64,000 nucleotides of DNA from an uncultured Rubripirellula sp. (lineage in GTDB: Bacteria; Planctomycetota; Planctomycetia; Pirellulales; Pirellulaceae), in the NCBI GenBank assembly GCA_938075415.1, contig CALJHC010000023.1, forward strand, positions 62,001-126,000, given 5' to 3'. The notes under the pieces are model-generated. The model did not search any database. It was not told where the DNA came from and saw nothing but the letters and a program-made list of their open reading frames with translations. Below, in pieces: positions 28,517 through 36,516 of the stretch. The translations under genes were made by a program, and so were the position numbers. How positions within the stretch are numbered: position 1 is the stretch's first letter; every line of letters begins with the position of its first letter.

Positions 28517-29599
28517 ATGAATACCGCCCGAAACGCATTCCACTGGCATCGCAAGCAAGTCGTGATTCAACATCTATTTCCTACGATCATCCTTGCGTTT
28601 ACCTCGATCGTTTCCGCAAGTGAAAATCAATTATCCGCCGGAACACTTTCATCGGGGACGAACACACCAGTCACACAAACCGATCAGAAACCACCGAAAA
28701 AAGAAACCAATTCAAAGAAACTGAACGAGGCATCTCGAGCGTCAAGTGACTTGCAAAAAGATGGCTTAAAAGAGAGCAAAAAAATCAAAGTGATTCGCAA
28801 CGAAACCTACAAAGACGGTATTGGCGATGCGGGACTCTGCGATGTTTTTCTGCCCGAATCCATTGAACCGATAACCGCCTTGCCTGTCGTGATCCTGGTT
28901 CATGGAGGCGGTTGGGTGAGTGGTAACAAGCGAAATCTGTCAAGTTACGCCTACCAACTTGCCGAAGCCGGCATCGCCGCGATTTCGATCAATTATCGAC
29001 ACGCTCCCAAACATCGCTTTCCAGCTCAAGTCGATGATGTGCGGGACGCTCTGATCTGGGCGAACCAGAACAAAGAGCGGCTGCAACTGGATGTATCACG
29101 TCTGGGTATGTTCGGGTATTCGGCGGGCGGACACCTGACCGCATTGGTTGCCTCAATCGCAAATGAATCTCTTGAAGTAAGATCAAGAGCCAGTCACTGG
29201 AAACCCAATGATCCAAGGTGGAAGCAACTGCCAAGGATCAAGGCGATTAGTATTGGTGGACCACCCTGCGATTTTCGATCACTACCACCGAACAACACAT
29301 CAATGGCATTCTTCCTTGGCGGATCCCGCCAAAAGTTACCTGACACCTACAAATCCGCCTCACCGACAGCACACGTTTCGAAAGGTGACCCACCCACACA
29401 GATCATCCATGGCGAGTCAGACATTATGGTTCCGCTAACAAGCAGCCGAAATTTTCATCAAGCCCAAAAAGAGGTAGGCTTGGACAGCGAATTAGTAATT
29501 CTTCCCAAGCAAGGTCACTTTCTAACGTTTCTTAATCCGATCACGGCAAGAAAAATGGTGTCGCACTTCGAAAAACATTTCAAGACTTCAAGCGGTTAG
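28517..29599 (+). CDS. Secreted alpha/beta-hydrolase, BD-FAE/esterase-lipase family
   Basis: The start at ATG 28517 gives a 360-residue precursor whose N-terminus (KQVVIQHLFPTIILAFTSIVSA) serves as a signal peptide; the frame is open 28 codons further upstream without such character. After a Lys/Ser-rich linker, the hydrolase domain has the oxyanion motif HGGGW at about 129-133. The nucleophile elbow is GYSAGG with Ser202. The acid lies in HGESDIMVP and the catalytic His in KQGHF near the C-terminus. This is the BD-FAE (bifunctional feruloyl/acetyl-xylan esterase-like) subgroup, frequent in planctomycete polysaccharide loci. De-acylation of a plant or algal glycan is a reasonable inference; the actual substrate is unknown. 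Confidence 0.9.
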   Translation: MNTARNAFHWHRKQVVIQHLFPTIILAFTSIVSASENQLSAGTLSSGTNTPVTQTDQKPPKKETNSKKLNEASRASSDLQKDGLKESKKIKVIRNETYKDGIGDAGLCDVFLPESIEPITALPVVILVHGGGWVSGNKRNLSSYAYQLAEAGIAAISINYRHAPKHRFPAQVDDVRDALIWANQNKERLQLDVSRLGMFGYSAGGHLTALVASIANESLEVRSRASHWKPNDPRWKQLPRIKAISIGGPPCDFRSLPPNNTSMAFFLGGSRQKLPDTYKSASPTAHVSKGDPPTQIIHGESDIMVPLTSSRNFHQAQKEVGLDSELVILPKQGHFLTFLNPITARKMVSHFEKHFKTSSG

Positions 29600-29802
29600 A
29601 AGTCACCAAAACAAGCATCGATGACTCGTACGAATCGCATTCGTGAAATCTGCCGGTAACACAAGGCAACCGCCTGAAAGACGTCTCGGAAAAACCAATA
29701 ATGAAACCGATTCGACTTACACCAGACCTTTCAAGGATTCCGGCATCGCCGCTAATAACTCGTGGCAAACACTCGGACGACTCACCGAAGACTCCAAACG
29801 CT

Positions 29803-30510
29803 TCACTGCAAAAATCTTCGCAAAAACAGCTCAAGGCAACTCTGCTGAGCAGCTAGGTGACTGTCCAATCCTTTCAAGATCTCGTCTTGGGATTGAACAA
29901 AAGGTGATTGCTTCCGCCAGAGTTGTGAGGCAGCAAGGTAAGCCCTGACTGTTCTTTCATTCACTTCAAAGTGAAATTGAAATCCAAACACATTGGTTCC
30001 GAAACAGAACGACTGATTTTCGCAAGCTTCGCTTTGAAAGATTCTTGAAGCACCAGGAGGTATCGAGAAAGTATTCTGGTGCCAATGGAAAGCAACCATC
30101 TCACTGGGCAGGTCACACTCCGCCGAATCACCCATCAGGTCATTGCCTTGCCAGACACGATGCCACCCCGCCTCCGTAAAATCATTCTTACTGACACTTG
30201 CTCCTAAGGACTTGGCCAATAGCTGAGCTCCGAAACAGACGCCGATGATCCGTTTACCAGCGTCCACATAGCGTCGCAGCAGTTCTTCCTCTTGATTAAC
30301 CCATTCGGGAACAGGACCGCCCAAGAGAGAAACGGGCGCACCAAAAGTCATGAGCAGATCTGCGGATAGGCAAGTGGGAATTGGCTCACCACGATCCAAT
30401 CGTACTAATTCGCAGTGGTGCCCCCACTGTTGCAAAAACGGTAACACTGCTCCCGCAGAATCAGCGGCCGTGTGTTGTATCAATAACGCTCTCAATTTCA
30501 CTGCATCCAA
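29803..30510 (-). CDS. Class I (type 1) glutamine amidotransferase
   Basis: The 235-residue stand-alone protein has the class I glutaminase triad: Cys92 in the nucleophile elbow IGVCFGAQLLA, and His180 with Glu182 in GFQFHFE. The N-terminal part (ALLIQHTAADSAGAVLPFLQ) and the ADLLMTFGAPVSL segment are typical of the GuaA-like amidotransferase group annotated as GMP synthase-like glutamine amidotransferases. Such free-standing members often act on small molecules, for example gamma-glutamyl compounds. No synthase partner gene is adjacent, so the acceptor is unknown. It converges with the esterase gene across about 200 bases of unremarkable sequence. Confidence 0.9.
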   Translation of the reverse strand: MDAVKLRALLIQHTAADSAGAVLPFLQQWGHHCELVRLDRGEPIPTCLSADLLMTFGAPVSLLGGPVPEWVNQEEELLRRYVDAGKRIIGVCFGAQLLAKSLGASVSKNDFTEAGWHRVWQGNDLMGDSAECDLPSEMVAFHWHQNTFSIPPGASRIFQSEACENQSFCFGTNVFGFQFHFEVNERTVRAYLAASQLWRKQSPFVQSQDEILKGLDSHLAAQQSCLELFLRRFLQ

Positions 30511-30822
30511 AAAAAGATCACCCGCTCAATCACCATCGAGAAAAATGATGACTCATGAAGATACCAACACCCTTTGCCGTTGGTCATTCATTTTAAGCAA
30601 CTTAGAAAAGTCGTGGTTAATTTCCTCTGGGATCAAGATATCCACAAGTTCAAATCGTATGCAGTCGACTTGAAATCAAAACAGCTCGTCACGTTGATTC
30701 GCGGCGAGCTGTTGCTCGTTTGGTGCGAGCGAGTTGCGCAAACCATGAAACGCAACTCAGTCAGTTCAAACAGGCGACACCTTTCAGGATGCGACGAAGG
30801 GCAATTGCTCGAACCTACTATC

Positions 30823-30849
30823 GGATTGGAACTTACGGAGTTCAAATCC
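30823..30849. repeat. Imperfect hairpin, 10 of 11 bp, 5-base loop
   Basis: GGATTGGAACT, loop TACGG, then AGTTCAAATCC; one G-A mismatch. It is enclosed by the 6-bp GGCGAC/GTCGCC pair. Confidence 0.75.
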
Positions 30850-30939
30850 AGTCGCCACTCTCGCGGTTCGTCACTCTGGTTCGAGCCCTGGTAGGAGCTT
30901 TCTCAGAACTCGGACTTGCAGCCGACAATCCAGTTAACG

Positions 30940-30973
30940 CACTACGCCGAGAGTTCACGCGCTCGGCGTTGTG
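30940..30973. repeat. Hairpin, 11 of 12 bp, 10-base loop
   Basis: CACTACGCCGAG pairs with CTCGGCGTTGTG with one T-T mismatch. It lies 121 bases before the lyase-like gene start. Confidence 0.8.
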
Positions 30974-31093
30974 TCGTCTGTTATTATCAAGTGTCACAAG
31001 ACCGGGGTTCGCTCTGACCGCCACGGAAGCATGCAGCAAGGCACACATCCCCGCAAAGCAGCCAGCGGCCGTCGTTTTCCCTTTTATGATGCC

Positions 31094-32302
31094 ATGAAAC
31101 CCACCCTTACATTGCTGATCTCCCTCATGTCGACGCTGATTTCCGCTTCAATGGCAGCGGAGCGGGTGGCGGTCAGGGAGGCCATTCCCGTCGAAGTGGA
31201 TACAGAGAGCGGGGCGGTAGTGGTGCAGATCACCAGCCAGCCAGTGAACAGCACCAATGTTTACATGGAGCAGCGCTTCGCCTCGGCCGACGGGCGGCGG
31301 ATCGCCATCGAGCGGCAGCCGTTCGGGCAACCGCCGGAGCTGTGGGTGTGCGACCTGAAGACGACCCGGCTCTATCGGATCGGCGCTGGCCGGGCGATGA
31401 CGGCCAGTTTCACGCGTAGCGCCGTCTACTATCTCACGCCTTCGCCTGAGACGCGGCTCATGCGAGTGAATCTCGCGGATCTGTCCACGCGTGAGATCAT
31501 GGCGATCCCGGGCAACGCGCCGCCGCGCAAGCTGGCCATCTCACACGATGAACGCTGGCTCGTCACTGGGCCCTTTCTGGTCAAGGACAATGTGTTTCGA
31601 CTCGATCTCACCGAGCTGGCCACTGGCAAGCGAACGACGCTTTGTGAATTGGCTGACATCCCGAACCCGCACCCGCAATTCGATCCCAGCAACCCCAGCC
31701 GGCTGCTGGTCCAGGTGAATCGGGGCAGCCGGTTCACTCCGGGCGTGGGCTTTCAAAAACTCAGCGGACCGCAGGGTGCCACGTTGTACTTTGTGGCCGT
31801 GCCATCAGGCGAAGTCACTCCGCTTCCTGTGGGTTTGCCCGACACGCCGGCGATCTCCGGGCATTCCACCTGGGCCGGCCGGAGCGGGCGCGTGGTGTTC
31901 ACGACAGCTCCCGGAGTGCATGAAAGTCTACTCGCCGGCACGGGCATTTTTCGTCTTACTCCGGGCGAGGCGAAGTGCGTTCAGATAGTCTCCGGCCAGC
32001 AATTCAACCACCTCGCCGTTTCCGACGATGGCCGATTCTTCATCGTGGACGATTACCGCACTCAGACAATCCACATCGGCAACATCGAGACCGGCCGGTC
32101 CCTCAAGCTGTGCGATTCCCGCACCCGTCAGGGCAAGCCGCAATACACGCACGCTCACCCTTACCTGACACCCGATAACCGCCACGTCATCTTCAACTCC
32201 AACGTCACCGGCGTCACCCAGGTCTACGCCGCCACCGTGCCGGATCCGTTCCTCGAACAGTTGGCGCCTCTCAAAGAGAAGGAGCCTGACAAGCAGCCAT
32301 GA
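31094..32302 (+). CDS. Secreted beta-propeller, oligogalacturonate lyase (PL22)-like
   Basis: The ATG at 31094 gives a 402-residue precursor with signal peptide MKPTLTLLISLMSTLISASMAA; the frame extends upstream but without sense. The body consists of TolB/WD-like beta-propeller blades (ISHDERWLVTGPF, VSDDGRFFIVDD, LTPDNRHVIFNSN). Metal-site residues known from oligogalacturonate lyases of family PL22 can be matched: QYTHAH with Gln350, His353 and His355 in Q-x2-H-x-H spacing, and His257 in GHSTW. PL22 enzymes cleave unsaturated or short galacturonides by beta-elimination. The gene is much richer in G+C than its surroundings (39 of 60 bases in one counted line) and overlaps the next gene by 4 bases (ATGA). 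PL22 membership is an inference from spacing; a non-catalytic propeller is possible. Confidence 0.75.
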   Translation: MKPTLTLLISLMSTLISASMAAERVAVREAIPVEVDTESGAVVVQITSQPVNSTNVYMEQRFASADGRRIAIERQPFGQPPELWVCDLKTTRLYRIGAGRAMTASFTRSAVYYLTPSPETRLMRVNLADLSTREIMAIPGNAPPRKLAISHDERWLVTGPFLVKDNVFRLDLTELATGKRTTLCELADIPNPHPQFDPSNPSRLLVQVNRGSRFTPGVGFQKLSGPQGATLYFVAVPSGEVTPLPVGLPDTPAISGHSTWAGRSGRVVFTTAPGVHESLLAGTGIFRLTPGEAKCVQIVSGQQFNHLAVSDDGRFFIVDDYRTQTIHIGNIETGRSLKLCDSRTRQGKPQYTHAHPYLTPDNRHVIFNSNVTGVTQVYAATVPDPFLEQLAPLKEKEPDKQP

Positions 32303-34737
32303 AACGAGCCAATCCAATCAAGACATCGATCCTCGCAGCTTGCCTTATCGTGATGACTGGCTTTCACTTCGTCGTGCCGGCGCAGGTACGGTCGGACAGC
32401 GACCAGACCATCACACTCGCCAAAGCCGGGCAGACGCGTTGCCAGATTGTGGCGGCCCCGGACGCTGCCGGGACCGAGACTTATGCGGCGAGGACGCTGG
32501 CGGATTATCTGAAGGAAATGACCGGAGCGGAGTTTCCAGTCGTCTCGCCCGATAAATACAAAGCGGATCGGCCAGCCATCTTCGTGGGCCTGAGTAAACC
32601 GGCACTGGCACGGCTGGAGTCGGAATCGTTGGCGAATTTGCGTGATCAGGAACACGTCGCACGCAGCATCGGTCAGGACGTCCTGCTCTACGGCAAGGGG
32701 CATCGCGCGAGCCTCGACGCCGTGATGGAGTTCCTTGAGAACTCGCTCGGATGGCGGTGGTATTCGGTTCTCGAAAAGCCCGTTGTGCCAAAGCGGGCCA
32801 CGTTGACACTCAAGCCGTTTTCCCGGAAACGCGGTTTCGATTTCGTGTCGCGTCAGTTGTCGTTGCGATTCAGCGCCGCATTCTTCTTGCAGCACGGCGT
32901 CAACATGGGGCTCGAAACGAAGTTGCTGCAGCGGCAGCAGGCAGTGCCAGGGTATCTCAAGTCGTGGCAGCCGAATGAGAATTTCGTCCACACCCAGTTT
33001 TCCTACATTCCGCCGACGCCGACCGACAAGTACGCGAATGGATTTCAGTGGGTCACGAAACGCAACTACTTTGAAACGAATCCGGAATTCTTTTCCGTTA
33101 GCCAATCTGGAAAACGGGTTCCGAATCTGCAGCTCTGCTACAGCAATCGCGAATTGCGGAATGAGTTGACCCGTCAGGTGCGGCGGCAGATTGAACTCTC
33201 CGGATCGCGGCAGCTCATCATGGTTGATGCAGCAGACACGCCGGGGCGATTTTGTCATTGCGATGGCTGCATCGCGCTCGAGAAACGCTTTCACACTCCC
33301 GGCGGCCCGCTGTTCGACTATCTCATTGAACTGTGCAACGCGTTGAAGCGCGAGCACCGAGAGACGCGAGTAAAAACGCTGGCTTATCGCCGCAGTCAGG
33401 CTCAGATTCCGCCTCGCCTGCCCGAGGGCGAGAAACTGCCCGGCAACCTCGTCATCGACTTTGCGCCGATCGAGGACTGCTACTTCGCCGACTGGACGCA
33501 TCCTGATCCGCAGATTCAGGAAACGTTACAGCATCTGAAGGACTGGGCGGCGATCACCGCGCCGGGAAACCTCTGGGCGTGGATGTATCCAAACCCGTGG
33601 GGTACGGGTCACGAGATGCCTGTCGGCAATGTTGAGCGAGTCATCACCAACATGCGACTGATGCACAAGGCTGGCGTACGCGGCATCTTTCTCGACCACC
33701 ACGGCGTCAACTCACGCAGCGGCTGGAGCGAGCTGCAGGCGTTCCTCGTGCTGAAGCTCTCACAGGACATCGAAGCAGACACCGACGCGTTGATCACGGA
33801 ATTCACCGACCACGCCTTTGGACTGGCAGCGCCGCAGATGCGGCAGTACCTCGCGGAACTCGAAGCCGCCCGCAAGGCGATGACCACACTGCCGACGCGC
33901 GTGGGCTACAAGTCACCCAACCTCGACGACCGCACGTTTCCGTATCTGACGCCCGCGAACCTGCACCGTTGGCAGCAGTTGTTCGAGAACATGGAAGCCG
34001 CCACCGCGAAGCTGCCTCGCGAACTGGCCAACGTGCGTTCGCAGCGCCGCGAGCTGGACATCGCCACGCTCTGGAAATGGTTCGACCTGCGTGCCGCCTG
34101 GCCTGACGTTTACTCCGATCATCGGAAAGTCGCCGAGCGAGTCCTCGCAGCGAACAAGGCGAAAGCGCCCTCCGGAGTCGCTCCCGCCTGGACACTCGGC
34201 GAGCCACTTGTCGCCCACTTTGTCACCCTGATTGACGCAGGCGGAGAGAAGCCATTACCCGCGGACTTCGACGGCATCGCCCGCGATCGCATTCGCACCT
34301 TCATCCCGAGAAACAATGCTCGGGGCGAGAGTAAACGCAGCATCAAGGACGCCAAAGCAGCGTTCGGGACGGCCGCTGTGGTGGACCAGCCGCAGATGCC
34401 GTTTCGCTGTGGCTTCAGCGAGTGGAAATCCCGCGTGCCGAGCGCGGTCGCTCACGGCCCGCGTCTGAACATCGAGCGAGATCAGATCACACCAGAGCAG
34501 TATCGGCTCTACCCGCTCGGCGAGATCGACCTGACCACCGACGACAGCATGATCTGGTTCGGCCGCAGTTGGCAGACCAATCTGGAGGTCGGTTCGCAGC
34601 TCTATTTTCCCGGCGAAGTGAACCGTTGGAAGGCCTGGGTGTCCCTCAAGTTCACCGGCCCCAACTACGGAGGTGAGGGTGACAACCTGGTGCTGTGCGA
34701 CCGCGTGATTCTGGTGAAATCGGACAACGCCCCTTGA
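32299..34737 (+). CDS. Secreted DUF4838-domain protein
   Basis: This 812-residue protein has a signal peptide (TSILAACLIVMTGFHFVVPA). An alpha/beta domain at about 35-170 resembles the N-terminal domain of glycoside hydrolases such as GH67 and GH20 (YAARTLADYLKEMTGAEFPV). The DUF4838 core follows at about 200-480. A CHCDGC motif at 319-324 (Cys319, 321, 324) may bind metal. The C-terminal third is helical and then beta-rich, perhaps a carbohydrate-binding module. DUF4838 proteins cluster with polysaccharide-degrading genes in planctomycetes and Bacteroidetes, but activity is not established. It is translationally coupled to the PL22-like gene by the ATGA overlap. G+C is high (42 of 60 bases in a counted line), unlike neighbouring genes, consistent with transfer of both genes as a unit. 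Confidence 0.85.
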   Translation: MKRANPIKTSILAACLIVMTGFHFVVPAQVRSDSDQTITLAKAGQTRCQIVAAPDAAGTETYAARTLADYLKEMTGAEFPVVSPDKYKADRPAIFVGLSKPALARLESESLANLRDQEHVARSIGQDVLLYGKGHRASLDAVMEFLENSLGWRWYSVLEKPVVPKRATLTLKPFSRKRGFDFVSRQLSLRFSAAFFLQHGVNMGLETKLLQRQQAVPGYLKSWQPNENFVHTQFSYIPPTPTDKYANGFQWVTKRNYFETNPEFFSVSQSGKRVPNLQLCYSNRELRNELTRQVRRQIELSGSRQLIMVDAADTPGRFCHCDGCIALEKRFHTPGGPLFDYLIELCNALKREHRETRVKTLAYRRSQAQIPPRLPEGEKLPGNLVIDFAPIEDCYFADWTHPDPQIQETLQHLKDWAAITAPGNLWAWMYPNPWGTGHEMPVGNVERVITNMRLMHKAGVRGIFLDHHGVNSRSGWSELQAFLVLKLSQDIEADTDALITEFTDHAFGLAAPQMRQYLAELEAARKAMTTLPTRVGYKSPNLDDRTFPYLTPANLHRWQQLFENMEAATAKLPRELANVRSQRRELDIATLWKWFDLRAAWPDVYSDHRKVAERVLAANKAKAPSGVAPAWTLGEPLVAHFVTLIDAGGEKPLPADFDGIARDRIRTFIPRNNARGESKRSIKDAKAAFGTAAVVDQPQMPFRCGFSEWKSRVPSAVAHGPRLNIERDQITPEQYRLYPLGEIDLTTDDSMIWFGRSWQTNLEVGSQLYFPGEVNRWKAWVSLKFTGPNYGGEGDNLVLCDRVILVKSDNAP

Positions 34738-35192
34738 TCCGAACCGGATGCGTCTTGAATCGTTTTAGAATGTTGAGGTCCCGCAGGACAAATACGACTC
34801 AGTCATGTCTCGATCTGTTCACAGGCCCGTCTTGAACTCAGATTCCCAGTCAAACAGCGTGGCGGGCGATGAAAGTCACCCACCGGCACATCAGGACATG
34901 ACCGATGTAATCTGTTGCCACGCTTGGGATTCGAACGCGGCCGACTCCACGGCTGCCCGGCAAAAAAGTTCTAACCGTGTCTGGTTGCCCCGTGTTGATC
35001 AATGCAGTGCCGCCCACTCATTTCAGTTAACGACTCATGAGAACCACACTTGCCACACGGCCAAGATCCTCGATCGATCGCTCGGGAAAATCATTTTGCT
35101 GCCCGAGAGGCAAAAGAGAAGTATCGACTGCGTTGAAGTGGCAATACCTCCAAGACCGACACACTTGATGATTAGAAATATCAAACCATGTT

Positions 35193-35225
35193 GAGTGTTA
35201 GCAAGGAAACTCGTTGCTAACACTC
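35193..35225. repeat. Perfect 12-bp inverted repeat, 9-base loop
   Basis: GAGTGTTAGCAA and TTGCTAACACTC flank the loop GGAAACTCG. There is no poly-T tail on either strand. Confidence 0.88.
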
Positions 35226-35469
35226 GATCCACAGGCAAAACCGACAACGAACCCTGCCATTGCAAAATCATCGTCAATTTAGCGATTCCCCTGATCCATG
35301 AAACAAACCCATGGCGTCATGGAAGGATCCTCCGCGAGCATCAAACTTCGGTCGCCTTTACCAATCACTTGGCAAGCGTCCATACTGGTGATGGTTCGAC
35401 GGTCTGAGTCATTGATAAAGCTCCTCGAACGCATGCACGTACTCCGCGACGCACCACTTACCGTCCCCG

Positions 35470-35562
35470 GGGCGTACCAACCTCAGGGCGTACCGACTTC
35501 AGGGCTTACCGACTTCAGGGCTTACCGACTTCGGGGCTTACCGACTTCAGGGCGTACCAACC
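35470..35562. repeat. Tandem repeat, 16 bp x about 5.8
   Basis: The unit GGGCTTACCGACTTCA appears five times with few substitutions plus a partial sixth copy. The two ends carry the variant GGGCGTACCAAC. There are no spacers between units, so this is a minisatellite and not a CRISPR array. Confidence 0.95.
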
Positions 35563-35612
35563 AGCGGATGCGAACCCGCAGCGACTAGCTTCGCTTTCCC
35601 CGGAACAAGATC

Positions 35613-36218
35613 ATGACTTGGATGCTACGAAATCGCGAAAAAGTGCTACCAAATGATCTCCGCCATCACCTCGGCGGCTACCTGTTCCTGGGATCGCTAC
35701 TGATCTTCTTCCTCTCCAGTATTATTCTCTATGGGCTGTACGCATACTCGCGTCGAGGAGATCCACAAACCGAAGCCCCTTTGCCGGGTACTTTCCTGAT
35801 CAGCACCGTGTGTCTCATCATGATCAGTGGTCTCGTACACGCTGCATCGCGAACAATTCGTCGCGACCGTTATCGGACCACCAGCGTTTTTTTGCTCACG
35901 AGTGCAATCGCAGCGATTGGTTTTGTGGGAATGCAAACCCAAGCAATGCACACAATGCTTAACGGCCCAGCACTCTCCGAAGGCATGGGCAAGGGTGTTG
36001 CGGGAATGCTCGTTGTTCTGGCCTTCCTGCACGCCTTGCATGTCGCTGGAGGAATCATCGCATTAGCAATTGTTTCGTTTCACTCACTTCATGGTCGATA
36101 CGATCATGAACGCCATTGGCCAGTTGATTTCGCTGCCCAGTATTGGCACTTTCTCGACATCATTTGGATCTTCATGCTCGTAGTGTTCTGGTTCACAACG
36201 GGTGGTTTTGAATTTTAA
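35613..36218 (+). CDS. Haem-copper oxidase subunit III family protein
   Basis: The 201-residue membrane protein has five hydrophobic helices (about 22-44, 60-82, 90-110, 127-155 and 176-198), matching the short, five-helix form of cytochrome c/quinol oxidase subunit III. Family blocks are FLHALHVAGGIIALAIV in helix 4 and AAQYWHFLDIIWIFMLVVFW in helix 5. Subunit III stabilises the oxidase complex and its proton uptake in the cytoplasmic membrane. No subunit I, II or IV gene is nearby, so this copy is an orphan; it may serve an alternative oxidase or be a paralogue of a complete cluster elsewhere. The array at 35470-35562 ends 50 bases upstream of the start. Confidence 0.87.
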   Translation: MTWMLRNREKVLPNDLRHHLGGYLFLGSLLIFFLSSIILYGLYAYSRRGDPQTEAPLPGTFLISTVCLIMISGLVHAASRTIRRDRYRTTSVFLLTSAIAAIGFVGMQTQAMHTMLNGPALSEGMGKGVAGMLVVLAFLHALHVAGGIIALAIVSFHSLHGRYDHERHWPVDFAAQYWHFLDIIWIFMLVVFWFTTGGFEF

Positions 36219-36516
36219 TACTCTTGGGTGGATCACTCCAAAAAGCGTTGACCAACGATCAACTGGTTACCCTGACATTTGAATAAAAGAGACAACGAAT
36301 GACTAGTGAAAAGACCAGAGCAACGTTGTCATTGGTCAATCCGCGAGCATCGTGTCATGAATCGCCACTAGTGTCACACTGAATGAGCCTGAATCCACTC
36401 AACCCAAGCAACTGAAAAGCATGTTTGGATAACGATGCAAAACCGCTGAGTGAGAGGAAACCATTCCAACGTCTTGCCGATCGATTGCCAAAACGCCACA
36501 AATCATTCTCGGGCGA

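Larger units (their letters stand above)
30511..31093. other. Hairpin-dense spacer before the G+C-rich gene pair
   Basis: Nested inverted repeats crowd 30714-30973. They are an 8-bp repeat at 30731-30738/30751-30758, an outer 6-bp GGCGAC/GTCGCC at 30773/30851, and a 10-of-11-bp hairpin at 30823-30849. A 9-bp GCTCGAACC/GGTTCGAGC at 30807/30878 and a 12-bp hairpin with one mismatch at 30940-30973 complete the set. No full tRNA cloverleaf can be folded. Confidence 0.6.
34738..35612. other. Long spacer with a perfect hairpin and a 16-bp tandem array
   Basis: About 875 bases. It contains the inverted repeat 35193-35225 and the array 35470-35562. Open frames here lack family resemblance and cross the repeat in shifting phase. 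Confidence 0.55.

Noticed and set aside
30720..30900. Possible tRNA gene(s)
   Set aside because: T-arm-like strings occur, but no segment gives acceptor, D, anticodon and T stems together; the strongest pairing is a simple long hairpin.
30940..30975. Possible integron attC site
   Set aside because: A hairpin with short flanking AAC/GTT-like ends is present, but the R-Y-Y-Y-A-A-C and G-T-T-R-R-R-Y core sites do not match and no integrase is in view.
34805..35194. 129-codon open frame on the plus strand
   Set aside because: No motif, no ribosome-binding site, Cys/His-scattered composition and no family resemblance; likely chance.
35470..35562. Possible CRISPR array
   Set aside because: The 16-bp units abut directly with no unique spacers, and no cas gene is nearby; it is a plain minisatellite.
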